From assembly GCF_000016385.1 (NCBI RefSeq), contig NC_009376.1:1550001-1614000 (forward strand): a DNA stretch of 64,000 bases, written 5' to 3'. The notes beneath the pieces were generated by a model. It ran no database searches and was not told where the DNA came from. It was given only the letters and a program-made list of their open reading frames with translations. The first letter of the stretch is position 1, and the number at the start of each line of letters is the position of its first letter. The DNA comes from Pyrobaculum arsenaticum DSM 13514 (lineage in GTDB: Archaea > Thermoproteota > Thermoprotei > Thermoproteales > Thermoproteaceae). Made by a program: the position numbers and the translations under genes. This document shows, piece by piece, positions 16,150 to 24,573 of the stretch.

Positions 16150-17406
16150 TTATGTAATCCAAGGATTTTTTCTTATTAGCTCGCCGCTGTACAGGTTAAC
16201 CCTTATATTGTAACCTCCCTTGCCTAACCTCGCGGATATACACTCCGTAATCTCCGTATACCGTCTCCTCTTAATTACGTAGACTCTTGTTCCTTGTACG
16301 AAGGGGCCTACTACGTCACTACCGAGGTATTTCTCAATAAATTTATCGACAGCTTCGTCGTATACAGGCGGCCCCCTGTGTATGACGTAAGGCGGAAGTT
16401 GGGTCTGCTCTACGACGTATATGAGGGAGACGTAAGTCCGCTCATCGCTTTCTACCCCCCACCTCATAACTCTGAACCCACATTCCCTAAGCCACGAGGC
16501 CAAAGCCCGGCCTAGTCTCTTAAACCTGCCCCAAACCACATCCGGCGGCTCATTGGGATAGGGATATACCACCTCAACTCTATTAACGCCCTCCACCAAG
16601 TCGCCTTGCTCTTGGCGGAAATATGACAACGATGGCCTCTTCAAAAATCTCCTTGCCGCCAAAATAAATATAGACATAGAAGTCAGCGACACCGCCGCTG
16701 CGGCGTTTCTGTTCGGATCAACCGGATCCAGCACGATAAGAGGCGCTTTGAACTTTGCATTACTCTCGTAGAAAGAAATGTAGGTGCGATACGGTCTCCA
16801 ACTAGTAGCGGCTTTAAGAACGTTTATAAAAGAGCCGTAGTACGCCACGAGAAGTTCAGAAAGGTAGCCCGAAAAACCTTCCACCTTGACCTCGGCGCCG
16901 TACACCCCTATAGTCTGCAGAAACCGCTTAAGGAGTCTGACCTCAAGTGCCTGTTCTGGCTTCAACCTTTCTACAAGAAACTTGTGGTGAAGCGGCGACC
17001 TATCTGCGGCGGTCACCGGTCTCTCACCCGGCTGGATCTTATAACAAGGAACAATATCGACCTCGTAGCTTCTTACCTGTAGCGTGACGTATGGGTGTTG
17101 CGCGTATCTCAACGTCCAGTTCAAGCCAAGCTCTGAGAAACGCCTAGTAAGTAGCCTAACCACATCCTCAGGACTCCTCTCCCTATCCAACATCACGACG
17201 AACACATCGATATCGCGTTGCCCCGGTAGCCACGTGCCCCTTGCGCTGGATCCATACACCTCAACCTCCGAGTTGACACCCTCTTCGCGAACTATCTGAG
17301 ACACCAGTTCTTTTACGCTTTGCGAAATCTCTTTCACATTCCTCTCCTCCTCCTCGCTTGGTGTTACTAACCTAGCCGCCTCTTTAAGAACTTCCTCCAG
17401 AGTCAC
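16150..17406 (-). CDS. cca: archaeal CCA-adding tRNA nucleotidyltransferase
   Basis: 418 residues, class I (archaeal) enzyme that adds CCA to tRNA 3' ends without a template. The nucleotidyltransferase signature YGSSARGTWLPGQRDIDVFV holds the GS pair and the Asp-x-Asp metal ligands (about residues 51-70); the third acidic residue is in YEVDIVPCY. A central tRNA-binding domain and a C-terminal tail follow. Both tRNA genes in this window lack encoded CCA, so the enzyme is required. It overlaps thpR by four bases. Confidence 0.95.
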   Translation of the reverse strand: MTLEEVLKEAARLVTPSEEEERNVKEISQSVKELVSQIVREEGVNSEVEVYGSSARGTWLPGQRDIDVFVVMLDRERSPEDVVRLLTRRFSELGLNWTLRYAQHPYVTLQVRSYEVDIVPCYKIQPGERPVTAADRSPLHHKFLVERLKPEQALEVRLLKRFLQTIGVYGAEVKVEGFSGYLSELLVAYYGSFINVLKAATSWRPYRTYISFYESNAKFKAPLIVLDPVDPNRNAAAAVSLTSMSIFILAARRFLKRPSLSYFRQEQGDLVEGVNRVEVVYPYPNEPPDVVWGRFKRLGRALASWLRECGFRVMRWGVESDERTYVSLIYVVEQTQLPPYVIHRGPPVYDEAVDKFIEKYLGSDVVGPFVQGTRVYVIKRRRYTEITECISARLGKGGYNIRVNLYSGELIRKNPWIT

Positions 17407-17966
17407 GTAAGTGGAACAACAAATAGGTCGCTATAAATAGGTCCCCTCGGCGTAAGCACCGACCTTTTTAACTTCACCTTGTCAACGACTACTACGCCAA
17501 ACTCCACTCCCTTGTAGCGGCGTATCAAATCCCCGAGCCGGTCTACATTTCTACTACTCTTAATCCGGCCGATGGTCAAATGCGGCGTGAATTCTCTCTC
17601 CTCCTCGTGTTCTGCATACTTATCCACAGCCGCCCTAACCGCATTCGCTAGGTTGGCCAGCGCCTCCGCGCCTTGGGATACGCCTACCCACAAAACCCGC
17701 GGCCTCGACAAATCGGGGAAAACACCGAGGTCTGCAAGCCTCATCTCAAACTTGGCGAACTTCACCGTGGACAACGCGCGTATCACATCGTTAACCCTCT
17801 GCTGGGGTATTTCCCCAAGGAAGCGGAGAGTTATGTGCAGGTTTTCCCTTTCCACGAGCTTTATGTCTAAGCCGAGTCTCACCACCTCGCGTTGAACCTC
17901 CTCGATTCTCTTCACGACGTCTGGGGCGTCGATGTCTACTGCGATAAAAGATCTGACGAGGTTCAT
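17403..17966 (-). CDS. thpR: RNA 2',3'-cyclic phosphodiesterase (2'-5' RNA ligase family)
   Basis: 187 residues with the two HxT/S motifs of the 2H phosphoesterase family: HITLRFLG and HLTIGRI. Members open 2',3'-cyclic phosphates and can join tRNA halves in vitro. It overlaps both neighbours by four bases (TFE-beta-like upstream, cca downstream), so the three genes form one transcript; the thpR-cca pair is common in archaea and points to tRNA end metabolism. Confidence 0.93.
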   Translation of the reverse strand: MNLVRSFIAVDIDAPDVVKRIEEVQREVVRLGLDIKLVERENLHITLRFLGEIPQQRVNDVIRALSTVKFAKFEMRLADLGVFPDLSRPRVLWVGVSQGAEALANLANAVRAAVDKYAEHEEEREFTPHLTIGRIKSSRNVDRLGDLIRRYKGVEFGVVVVDKVKLKRSVLTPRGPIYSDLFVVPLT

Positions 17967-18403
17967 ATATCAACCTGGCGTACCCACCTGGCAAGAAGTT
18001 CACAGGCGTGCGGCGCTATAAACCCTACGCCGCATTTGTCCGAGTATGGGCAAAATGTGCAAGGGCTTGTGAGAAGAAGCCTCAACTCGTCCGGCAAGGC
18101 GTCGATATTCAAGACAAAAGTCTCGACGGCCTCCTCATGTATTTTGCTCAATATCTTATACGCCTTATCGGTAAGCCTAATAATATACATGCCTCTCTTA
18201 TTTCCCCCAACCCTCTCTCTCACGATTAACCCCCTTTTCTCTAGCCGCGCCAAGATGGGGAGCCCGGTCTTGCTGTCGATGCCAATGTACTTCCACAAGT
18301 TGCGTTGCTGGTAGCTACCTCCCAACCTTTCGAGACCTTGAAGTATCTGGATCTCCACCTCTGTCAGTACGTCAGACTCCTCATTATATTCCTGAGCGGC
18401 CAC
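17963..18403 (-). CDS. TFE-beta-like protein: winged helix plus Fe-S type cysteine cluster
   Basis: 146 residues. Residues about 12-78 form a winged helix (VEIQILQGLERLGG, then LPILARLEKRGLIVRER), followed by a cysteine module C115-X2-C118-X5-C124-X9-C134. A winged helix followed by a four-cysteine cluster is the plan of archaeal TFE-beta, the homologue of Pol III subunit hRPC39, which carries a [4Fe-4S] cluster and helps open promoters with TFE-alpha. Its position just after TFB and before thpR-cca supports a transcription role. A redox- or metal-sensing regulator is the alternative. Start GTG at 18403, TATA-like TTTATAAA about 23 bases upstream. Confidence 0.7.
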   Translation of the reverse strand: MAAQEYNEESDVLTEVEIQILQGLERLGGSYQQRNLWKYIGIDSKTGLPILARLEKRGLIVRERVGGNKRGMYIIRLTDKAYKILSKIHEEAVETFVLNIDALPDELRLLLTSPCTFCPYSDKCGVGFIAPHACELLARWVRQVDI

Positions 18404-18430
18404 GAAATTTGATTTGTCGAACTTTATAAA

Positions 18431-19327
18431 TTACACAGTAATCTCGATGTAGAGAACATTTGAGAGATCTTTCAACAGCTCCCGCACAGGACCCTCTGTG
18501 GAGTCAGCAGCTTTTGCCACCTCCTTCTGTGTGATCTCCACGCCGGCTATGTAACAAGCGAAAAATACGGCAGCCGCGGCCAGCACCTGGGGCTTTCTAC
18601 CATTTTTAATACGGGGTATTGACGTAATGTACCTCAAAATATCCACGGCAATCCGCTGGACCTCGGCCGACTTCTCATCGCCAAGCCCCAGCGCCGAGAC
18701 TATCTTCGGTATATAGACCTTGGGATCTACCCGCGGCGGTTTAATTCCCAGCTGGCTAGCCACTTTCATAAGCTCCATATATGCCGAGATGAACGACGAG
18801 CGCTCTATCCCTAGGCCCTCCACAATTTTCTTCAACGTAACAGAGGGTATGCCGTGTCTTTTTAAGGTGAAGTACAGAACAGCTGCGTAGCTCTCGAGAC
18901 GCGGCGCCCTATAACCTGCGTCGTAGAGTTTCTTGTATAGAATAACCGTTTCTTCTACAACCGTCTTAGGGATGTTAAGCTTTTCCTTGGCAGATTCTAG
19001 GAACTCTCTAATTTCCGACTCCACCCTTTCAAGAGGGGTGGAAATGGGCCGGGAGAACTTCTTAAGGCTCAGAGCCTTTAGCTTGTCTGTAATTTTTACA
19101 TTTCCATATTCTATATCCCCTATAGAGGCTCCCATTGGCCCGGAATAGGCCCTAGAGGACTCCGGTTTTCTCCACTCGGGGCCTAAGTCTGCAATCCCCT
19201 CTCTAACTACTGTGCCGCAGGCTCTACAAACAACCTGCCCCCGTTCGTGGTCTATTGTAATTTCTCCCTTAGAGCCACATACTGGGCATACCTGTTCCTC
19301 TATCTCAAAAATAAGTCTGCGCGTCAT
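18431..19327 (-). CDS. tfb: transcription initiation factor TFB
   Basis: 298 residues. N-terminal zinc ribbon (CPVCGSKG, then CRACGTVV), the B-reader region (ADLGPEWRKPESSRAYSGP), and two cyclin-like repeats (about 105-190 and 200-298). TFB bridges TBP on the TATA box to RNA polymerase; the many TATA-positioned leaderless starts in this window are its expected sites. It overlaps gar1 by four bases, an arrangement seen across archaea. Some Thermoproteales have more than one TFB; this one looks complete. Confidence 0.97.
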   Translation of the reverse strand: MTRRLIFEIEEQVCPVCGSKGEITIDHERGQVVCRACGTVVREGIADLGPEWRKPESSRAYSGPMGASIGDIEYGNVKITDKLKALSLKKFSRPISTPLERVESEIREFLESAKEKLNIPKTVVEETVILYKKLYDAGYRAPRLESYAAVLYFTLKRHGIPSVTLKKIVEGLGIERSSFISAYMELMKVASQLGIKPPRVDPKVYIPKIVSALGLGDEKSAEVQRIAVDILRYITSIPRIKNGRKPQVLAAAAVFFACYIAGVEITQKEVAKAADSTEGPVRELLKDLSNVLYIEITV

Positions 19328-19569
19328 CTCCTCTTTTTCTGCATGTCTTGTACCTTTACGTAGAGAGGTTGTCCAATTATGGAATCGTTGCGCTCAACTG
19401 GCTTAACCAAGCCGTAGGGATTTTTCACATTACCAATGACGTCGTATAGGGTTCCCACTTTTTTCATCGTATATGTGTAGACATTTATATACAGGGGGGG
19501 AACCTCGGCGAGTTTTATAACGAGGTTCCCCATACGGGAGTAGTGAAGAGCAAGACCAATACGCTTCAT
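19324..19569 (-). CDS. gar1: H/ACA ribonucleoprotein protein Gar1
   Basis: 81 residues. The strand-rich segment MKKVGTLYDVIGNVKNPYGL with following VKP is the Gar1 core. Gar1 binds Cbf5 in H/ACA particles that make pseudouridine in rRNA under RNA guidance. The ATG at 19569 is about 23 bases from TAATTTAATAA. First gene of the gar1-tfb unit and divergent from rps8e. Confidence 0.92.
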   Translation of the reverse strand: MKRIGLALHYSRMGNLVIKLAEVPPLYINVYTYTMKKVGTLYDVIGNVKNPYGLVKPVERNDSIIGQPLYVKVQDMQKKRR

Positions 19570-19667
19570 TAAATCACTATTGCCCCTAATTTAATAAGAG
19601 TTGTCCCCCCAATACCCTTGTAATACAAGCGGCGAGAATTTAAATACCCCTAGTGTTAGGCTAAGCT

Positions 19668-20063
19668 GTGAAGCTAGGCGCTTACTACAAGGGGGGCGAC
19701 CTTAAAAAACCATCTGGCGGAAAGAAGAGAAAGGTTAGAAGGACAAAGAAAAAGGCGCTTGGCGGCGGTCCACCTCAGATTCCTAAGCTGGGAGAGGAGG
19801 ATGTTAGAATTGTGGAGAGGGTAAGAGGAGGGAATATAAAGGTGAGGCTAAGAGAGGCTAAGTACGCTAATGTCTACATCCCGAAGGAGAAGCGATACGT
19901 AAAGGCCAAGATATTGTCTATAGTCGAAACTCCGGCCAACCCCGACTTCGCCCGACGTAATTACATGGTCAAAGGCGCTGTCATCCGTACAGAGGTGGGC
20001 AAGGCAGTTATCACGTCGCAACCTGGGCAAGACGGCATTATCAACGCCATACTTATCGAATGA
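19668..20063 (+). CDS. rps8e: 30S ribosomal protein eS8
   Basis: 131 residues with the basic N terminus (GGKKRKVRRTKKKA) and the conserved RGGNIKVRLREAKYANVYI core. Binds 16S rRNA in the small subunit. GTG start at 19668 is about 28 bases from GAATTTAAATA. It overlaps srp19 by four bases and heads an operon eS8-SRP19-GPN GTPase. Confidence 0.95.
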   Translation: MKLGAYYKGGDLKKPSGGKKRKVRRTKKKALGGGPPQIPKLGEEDVRIVERVRGGNIKVRLREAKYANVYIPKEKRYVKAKILSIVETPANPDFARRNYMVKGAVIRTEVGKAVITSQPGQDGIINAILIE

Positions 20064-20350
20064 AGAAAAGAGGGGGGAGGACGCTCTGGCTTGTCTATAT
20101 CGACTTGTCGGTACCTAGGTCTAGAGGGAGGATACTTCCAAGAAGCCAGGCTGTTAACAAGCCTACTCTGCAGGAAATGGTTAAGGCACTAGAGGCGCTG
20201 GGATATAAATACGAGGTGTATCCCAACAAGAAGTATCCCCCCCTCTGGTACGACGATAGGGCTCAGGGTTACGTCGTTGTGAAGACGGATGAAAAAATGC
20301 GCATCATCGCCGCAAAGGTGGCTGAGAAGATAAAACAGATACGGGGTTAG
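20060..20350 (+). CDS. srp19: signal recognition particle protein SRP19
   Basis: 96 residues; LWLVYIDLSVPRSRGRILPR and the KYPPLWYDDRAQGYVVVK segment are SRP19 hallmarks. SRP19 binds the SRP RNA helices 6 and 8 and prepares the site for SRP54, whose gene is at 39191-40492 in this window. Translationally coupled to eS8; the next gene begins directly after its stop. Confidence 0.94.
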   Translation: MKKRGGRTLWLVYIDLSVPRSRGRILPRSQAVNKPTLQEMVKALEALGYKYEVYPNKKYPPLWYDDRAQGYVVVKTDEKMRIIAAKVAEKIKQIRG

Positions 20351-21100
20351 ATGTATACTATTTTCTTTATTGGCACAGCCGGCTCGGGGAAGTCCTCGTT
20401 GGTATCGGCTTTGTCCAATTGGATGGAGGAACAAGGCCTCGACGTAGGAATCATCAACTTGGACCCAGCCGCCGAATATCTCCCCTATGTGCCCGACATA
20501 GACATAAGGGACAGGATAAGCGCCAGGAAGGTGATGAAGCAGTACAAGCTCGGCCCCAACGCGTCGATAATTGCCGCCGTTGACATGGTAGTGACTGAGG
20601 CGGAGAGAATAAAGGAGGAAATGGAGGTGGTCGGCGCGCCTATCTACTTGATAGACACGCCAGGCCAGATGGAGCTATTCGCCTTTAGGCAAAGCGGCGC
20701 CTACTTGATACAGAAGTTGTCCGACGTGCACACGCTTGTTGTATACGTCTCAGATGCTGTATATGTACAGAGCGTCGACGGCTTCGCCACGACCATGTTG
20801 CTGGCCCTCTCTAGCAGAATTAGGTTCAAGAAGCCGCAGATACTTGTGGTGAATAAAGCTGATTTAATAACGGAAGAGACACAGGCAAACATCATAAACT
20901 GGACAGAAGATCCCGAGACGCTCCTAGAGTCTATGGATCTTCCCAACTACGAGAAGGAGATTCTGAGATCGGTAGCAAATATGGGAGGATTTGTAGAGCC
21001 TATCTTCGTATCGGCAAAGACTGGAGAAGGGCTGGATAAGCTCTACTACCAGCTACAAATCCACTACACCGGAGGAGAAGACGCTCAGCTCCCTCCCTGA
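20351..21100 (+). CDS. GPN-loop GTPase
   Basis: 249 residues. Walker A GTAGSGKSS (8-16), the diagnostic Gly-Pro-Asn loop at 68-70 (LGPNAS), DTPGQME (G3) and VVNKAD (G4). These dimeric GTPases resemble eukaryotic Gpn1-3, needed for RNA polymerase II assembly; the archaeal role is unproven. Immediately adjacent to srp19. It overlaps the convergent rpl21e by 16 bases. Confidence 0.93.
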   Translation: MYTIFFIGTAGSGKSSLVSALSNWMEEQGLDVGIINLDPAAEYLPYVPDIDIRDRISARKVMKQYKLGPNASIIAAVDMVVTEAERIKEEMEVVGAPIYLIDTPGQMELFAFRQSGAYLIQKLSDVHTLVVYVSDAVYVQSVDGFATTMLLALSSRIRFKKPQILVVNKADLITEETQANIINWTEDPETLLESMDLPNYEKEILRSVANMGGFVEPIFVSAKTGEGLDKLYYQLQIHYTGGEDAQLPP

Positions 21101-21387
21101 AACGGCTTCAAGTGCTCTGGCGTAGTTACTATAATCTTCTTCTTGTCACCTATATATGTCTCGATTACATACGCTCTTCCCCGCGTCCCTATGACTACGC
21201 CTACCTTGCCCTGGTAGCGTCGGTGGGGCGCTGTGGAGACGAAAGTAGGGTCGACGTCAATCACAACCTTGTCGCCTGGCTTATACTCGTACAACAGCCT
21301 GGAAAGACCCGGCACGCCTCTTTCTCTTGGCTTTTTGCTCAGGAGTTTTCGTGATTTGTAGCGGTAGCCATGGGTTCTCTTGACCAT
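21085..21387 (-). CDS. rpl21e: 50S ribosomal protein eL21
   Basis: 100 residues from the ATG at 21387 (MVKRTHGYRYKSRKLL), about 23 bases from the A/T element at 21404-21414; a longer frame starting at 21399 is less likely. KOW-like segment (YKPGDKVVIDVDPTF, RYQGKVGVVIGTRGRAYVIE). The eL21-Rpo4-DUF655 neighbourhood is widespread in archaea, but here eL21 is divergent. Confidence 0.93.
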   Translation of the reverse strand: MVKRTHGYRYKSRKLLSKKPRERGVPGLSRLLYEYKPGDKVVIDVDPTFVSTAPHRRYQGKVGVVIGTRGRAYVIETYIGDKKKIIVTTPEHLKPFQGGS

Positions 21388-21471
21388 GAGTCCTCGCAAA
21401 TTTTCAATATTTTAAAACTTAAGCGGTTTTCCAGAGCGTATAAGATATAAACATTAGCTAGATATGTCGAA

Positions 21472-21807
21472 GTGGGCGTGAAGAGGATAAGGAAGTCAGA
21501 AGAACTCACTAATGCCAAGGCTTTGGCGATACTGAGAGAACTTGCGTCAACTACCCAGCTGACAGAGGAGCAGCGAAAAACTTTAGACTACCTTGAAAAA
21601 GTCGCTGTTAGGACGCCTGAGGAAGCTGAAAACATTGTTAAGCAATTAGTCGAAAAATTTGGATTTACTCGGATAACGGCGATACAGTTGGCAAATCTCC
21701 GCATAGACAATATAGATGAACTGCGCACAGTTCTTTCCTATCTTGAAAAAAGAGAGTACTCAGAAAGCGAACTGAAGGAGATACTCAAAGTTCTGACGGG
21801 ACAATGA
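21472..21807 (+). CDS. rpo4: DNA-directed RNA polymerase subunit Rpo4 (RpoF)
   Basis: 111 residues, mostly helical, with the HRDC-like C-terminal part (FTRITAIQLANLRIDNIDEL). Rpo4 pairs with Rpo7 as the polymerase stalk that binds nascent RNA and TFE. GTG start at 21472 lies about 26 bases from TATAAGATATAA. It overlaps the DUF655 gene by four bases. Confidence 0.9.
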   Translation: MGVKRIRKSEELTNAKALAILRELASTTQLTEEQRKTLDYLEKVAVRTPEEAENIVKQLVEKFGFTRITAIQLANLRIDNIDELRTVLSYLEKREYSESELKEILKVLTGQ

Positions 21808-22391
21808 AAGGAAGAAGAGAAGAATACGCGTACGTAGTAGACATTTTGCCGCCTGAAGTCGCCGTGTATAAGCTTCCTCCAAAAATAAGAAGAGAATTTC
21901 CTCACGACGTTTCCTATGCCCACCTAGTTGGAGAGCTCCACTTCACACTCTTAGAAGTCACTCTGAAAAAGGGCGTAAGCGTGGAAATAGGCGAAAGAGT
22001 ATATGTGGGTCAGGGGGCTAGGGACAAAATAGACAAGATAGTGAGGAGGATCCGATACGAAGATCTTCAGCCCCAGGGCCGAGAAAACCTCAAAGCAGTT
22101 GTGAGGAAGATAGTAGAACAACAAGAACAGAGATTTGTAAAGTGGCTCAACGAAGCTGGGCCTATCACATTAAAGCTACACAGCCTTGAGCTCCTAAGAG
22201 GGGTTGGCAAGAGGAAGGTCCAAGAAATTCTAGAAGAGAGAAAGAAAAGACAATTCACATCCTACGAAGATGTAAAACAGAGAACTGGGATAGACATCAA
22301 AGAGCTAATTTCCGACAGGATTCTTAGAGAAATAGCGGGTGAAGACCCGTACTATCTTTTTGCCTCTCCCCCACCTGCGACGGGGCAGTAA
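21804..22391 (+). CDS. DUF655 RNA-binding protein
   Basis: 195 residues of the DUF655 family: an OB-like N-terminal part (YAYVVDILPP, then GERVYVGQGARDKID) and C-terminal helix-hairpin-helix elements (LELLRGVGKRKVQEILEER). It is nearly always next to rpo4/rpl21e in archaea, which suggests a role with nucleic acid in transcription or translation, but the biochemical function is not established. Overlaps rpo4 by four bases and abuts the convergent aIF5A. Confidence 0.9.
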   Translation: MKGRREEYAYVVDILPPEVAVYKLPPKIRREFPHDVSYAHLVGELHFTLLEVTLKKGVSVEIGERVYVGQGARDKIDKIVRRIRYEDLQPQGRENLKAVVRKIVEQQEQRFVKWLNEAGPITLKLHSLELLRGVGKRKVQEILEERKKRQFTSYEDVKQRTGIDIKELISDRILREIAGEDPYYLFASPPPATGQ

Positions 22392-22790
22392 CTACTTAAC
22401 CCTTACGATTTTGTACCTATCTAAGATTTGCCAAACCTCAACCTCGCTACCCGGCGCCAACCTCCCCTTGGCCTCGTCCTCCACGTACTTCATGGGCACC
22501 TCGATTGTCTTGTAGTCCCTCATATCCATTAGCTGGATGATGTCTCCAGAAATTGACAATATCTGCGCTGTGAATTTTTCAATAATCGGGACCTCTATTT
22601 GGGCATCAACGGGGAGGCTCAACGTCCTCTTGCCGCCGTCAAACATGCCTACAGCTACAATCCTCGCCTTTGCGCTACCGTGTTTACCCGTCTTCGACTT
22701 CTCTATTTCTACAACCCTGCAAGGCTCTCCATCTATGACTACGTACGAGCCTTCTTTTAGCTCTCCCACCTCGACAAATTTCGTCGACAT
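22392..22790 (-). CDS. translation factor aIF5A
   Basis: 132 residues; N-terminal SH3-like domain with the hypusine loop KTGKHGSAK, where Lys36 is the residue expected to be modified from spermidine by deoxyhypusine synthase, and a C-terminal OB domain. aIF5A relieves ribosome stalling at difficult peptide bonds. The upstream neighbour in the same direction is mtnP, which salvages the methylthioadenosine left by polyamine synthesis. Confidence 0.96.
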   Translation of the reverse strand: MSTKFVEVGELKEGSYVVIDGEPCRVVEIEKSKTGKHGSAKARIVAVGMFDGGKRTLSLPVDAQIEVPIIEKFTAQILSISGDIIQLMDMRDYKTIEVPMKYVEDEAKGRLAPGSEVEVWQILDRYKIVRVK

Positions 22791-22819
22791 GCCCCCCTCA
22801 ACGTGGAGATATATAAATT

Positions 22820-23662
22820 TTAGACGCAGGCGTATTTCAATACGTCAGCGCATTTAGTAATCTCTGCGGGTATCTTAGGCACTGCCTCCGCTATGACTTT
22901 TTTTATAATACCAAGCTTCTCTATCATCATCCTCTCCACGGCCTCCGCCGTGACGGGCTGATGTGGTACCCATATGTCGTAGTCTGTGACCAAGGCTATC
23001 ATGCCGTAGCACATGCCGAGCTCGCGGGCTAGGTTGATCTCGGGGACGAGGGTCATGCCGATAATATCACAGCCATATACCTCGCGCCATATCCGTGACT
23101 CAGCCTTGGTGCTGAACCGCGGTCCCTCTATACACACGTAGCACCCCCCGTCGTGGGTCTTGTTGTATTTCCTAGCCGTTTCCAGCAACACATGCCGAAT
23201 CTCCTGGGTGAAGGGCTCGAGGCCTATCTGCACGTGGCACGTCCTGGGGCCGTCGTAGAAGGTGTACTCCCTCCCCTTTGTCATGTCTATGAATTGGTCA
23301 GGCACGACGAAGTCGCCGGGGGCGTAATCCGGCCTCAGAGAGCCCACGGCGCTTACGGCTATGATGGACCTCACGCCGAGGGCGTGGAGGGCGTAAATGT
23401 TGGCCCTGTAGGGTATCTTGTGGGGTGGGTATTTATGACCTCTGCCGTGTCTCGGCAGGAAGGCCACGACGCGGCCCGACACCCTCCCCACGATTACGTT
23501 GTCGCTGGGCAGGCCATAGGGGGTGTGTATTTGGATCTCAACAGCGTTTTCAAATATGCCGGGGTCGTATAGCCCGCTCCCCCCAATTATGCCGATGGCG
23601 GGGAACTCGTCAAAGCCTATATCCTTCGAACTTTTGGGAGGTTGTGTCAGCTTTACTGCCAT
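22820..23662 (-). CDS. mtnP: S-methyl-5'-thioadenosine phosphorylase
   Basis: 280 residues of nucleoside phosphorylase family 2. IGIIGGSGLYDP is the phosphate-binding start, FLPRHGRGH the conserved loop, SAVGSL and CIEGPRFSTKAESR further active-site segments, and GMTLVPE the ribose-binding Met region. Splits methylthioadenosine to adenine and methylthioribose-1-phosphate. The promoter overlaps that of the divergent gene at 23694. Confidence 0.93.
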   Translation of the reverse strand: MAVKLTQPPKSSKDIGFDEFPAIGIIGGSGLYDPGIFENAVEIQIHTPYGLPSDNVIVGRVSGRVVAFLPRHGRGHKYPPHKIPYRANIYALHALGVRSIIAVSAVGSLRPDYAPGDFVVPDQFIDMTKGREYTFYDGPRTCHVQIGLEPFTQEIRHVLLETARKYNKTHDGGCYVCIEGPRFSTKAESRIWREVYGCDIIGMTLVPEINLARELGMCYGMIALVTDYDIWVPHQPVTAEAVERMMIEKLGIIKKVIAEAVPKIPAEITKCADVLKYACV

Positions 23663-23692
23663 AAATATAATAAGTTCCTAGGTTTTAATATT
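23661..23692. promoter_or_regulatory. interleaved divergent promoters of mtnP and the 23694 gene
   Basis: ATAAATATAATAA (23661-23673) is about 27 bases before the GTG at 23694, and TTTTAATATT (23683-23692) is about 25 bases upstream of the mtnP ATG at 23662. Each element lies next to the opposite gene's start, so two polymerase complexes could not bind together. Confidence 0.5.
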
Positions 23693-23693
23693 T

Positions 23694-24185
23694 GTGGAAG
23701 TCTTTGCGCCGAGCCCGGCTGAATTGCTAAAGCTGTATGGGGCTAAGAAGACAGCTGATGAAAAGTACGAAGTCTCAGCTTTGAACTTGCCGTGGGTTTT
23801 TAGGCGAGAACTGGAATTTGAAGTAGCACCAGGCCCTGGCTATGTGATAGATGGAGTTAAGGTAGATGGTCTATACCCTCCATGGGAGGCCTACGTGGCG
23901 CTCATCGACGCCTCGGGGGAATTCGGAGTTGGCTACATCGTAGCTAAGCGTAAGCGCATGTTCTCATGCGTTCACAAAGGCTATTCAAAGCCTATCGATG
24001 TACAATTAGCGCCCCACATAACAATAAAGCCGGTTGAGCTACTTCTCACGGATCGTGAGGGGCTTATTTCGTGTATTGACCGCGCATTTAGAGCCAGATA
24101 TATTGCAGTGTTTGTAAACGCACCTATTCAGCTCATAAAAAATCTCCGTGTGGTATTACAACCTATTGTAAGAGATAACGTTTAA
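23694..24185 (+). CDS. protein of unknown function
   Basis: 163 residues from a leaderless GTG. Soluble, mixed alpha/beta, no signal peptide; it includes VFRRELEFEVAPGPGYVIDG, YPPWEAYVALIDASGEFGVG and a C-terminal strand pair. The family was not recognised. It precedes the aIF1 gene but that has its own TATA element, so the two may be independent. Confidence 0.65.
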   Translation: MEVFAPSPAELLKLYGAKKTADEKYEVSALNLPWVFRRELEFEVAPGPGYVIDGVKVDGLYPPWEAYVALIDASGEFGVGYIVAKRKRMFSCVHKGYSKPIDVQLAPHITIKPVELLLTDREGLISCIDRAFRARYIAVFVNAPIQLIKNLRVVLQPIVRDNV

Positions 24186-24210
24186 ATATGCGTGTGAAGT
24201 CATTGTCGGA

Positions 24211-24573
24211 ATGGAGATAAAACTCCCAGGTCAGGACGCCGAAGATATCATTGACCAACTATTAGGCAATACTCAGGAAGAGGCGTTGATGCAGACAATA
24301 ACAAAAGAAAAGGCACTTGTAAGAATTAGGCTGGAAAACAGACGGGGGCACTACGTGACTATTGTCGATTTTGGCAATTCTGAAGACGCAAAGCAACTCG
24401 GCATTAAGGACATGGCGCGTGAGTTGAAAAAGAAACTCGCCGCCGGCGGTACTATTCGGGACAGTTGGATAGAGATACAAGGGGACCATAGGCAGAAGAT
24501 AAAGAAGTTATTAATAGAAATGGGGTTCAAGGAGGAGAATATCCTCATAGATGAGGGAGTTACCGAGGCATAG
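24211..24573 (+). CDS. translation initiation factor aIF1 (SUI1 family)
   Basis: 120 residues with the SUI1 core: RRGHYVTIVDF, ELKKKLAAGGTIRDSWIEIQ, and GDHRQKIKKLLIEMGF. Binds the small ribosomal subunit and checks start codon selection. GTTTAAATA (24179-24187) lies about 27 bases upstream. The 3' end overlaps the next gene by 23 bases. Confidence 0.95.
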   Translation: MEIKLPGQDAEDIIDQLLGNTQEEALMQTITKEKALVRIRLENRRGHYVTIVDFGNSEDAKQLGIKDMARELKKKLAAGGTIRDSWIEIQGDHRQKIKKLLIEMGFKEENILIDEGVTEA

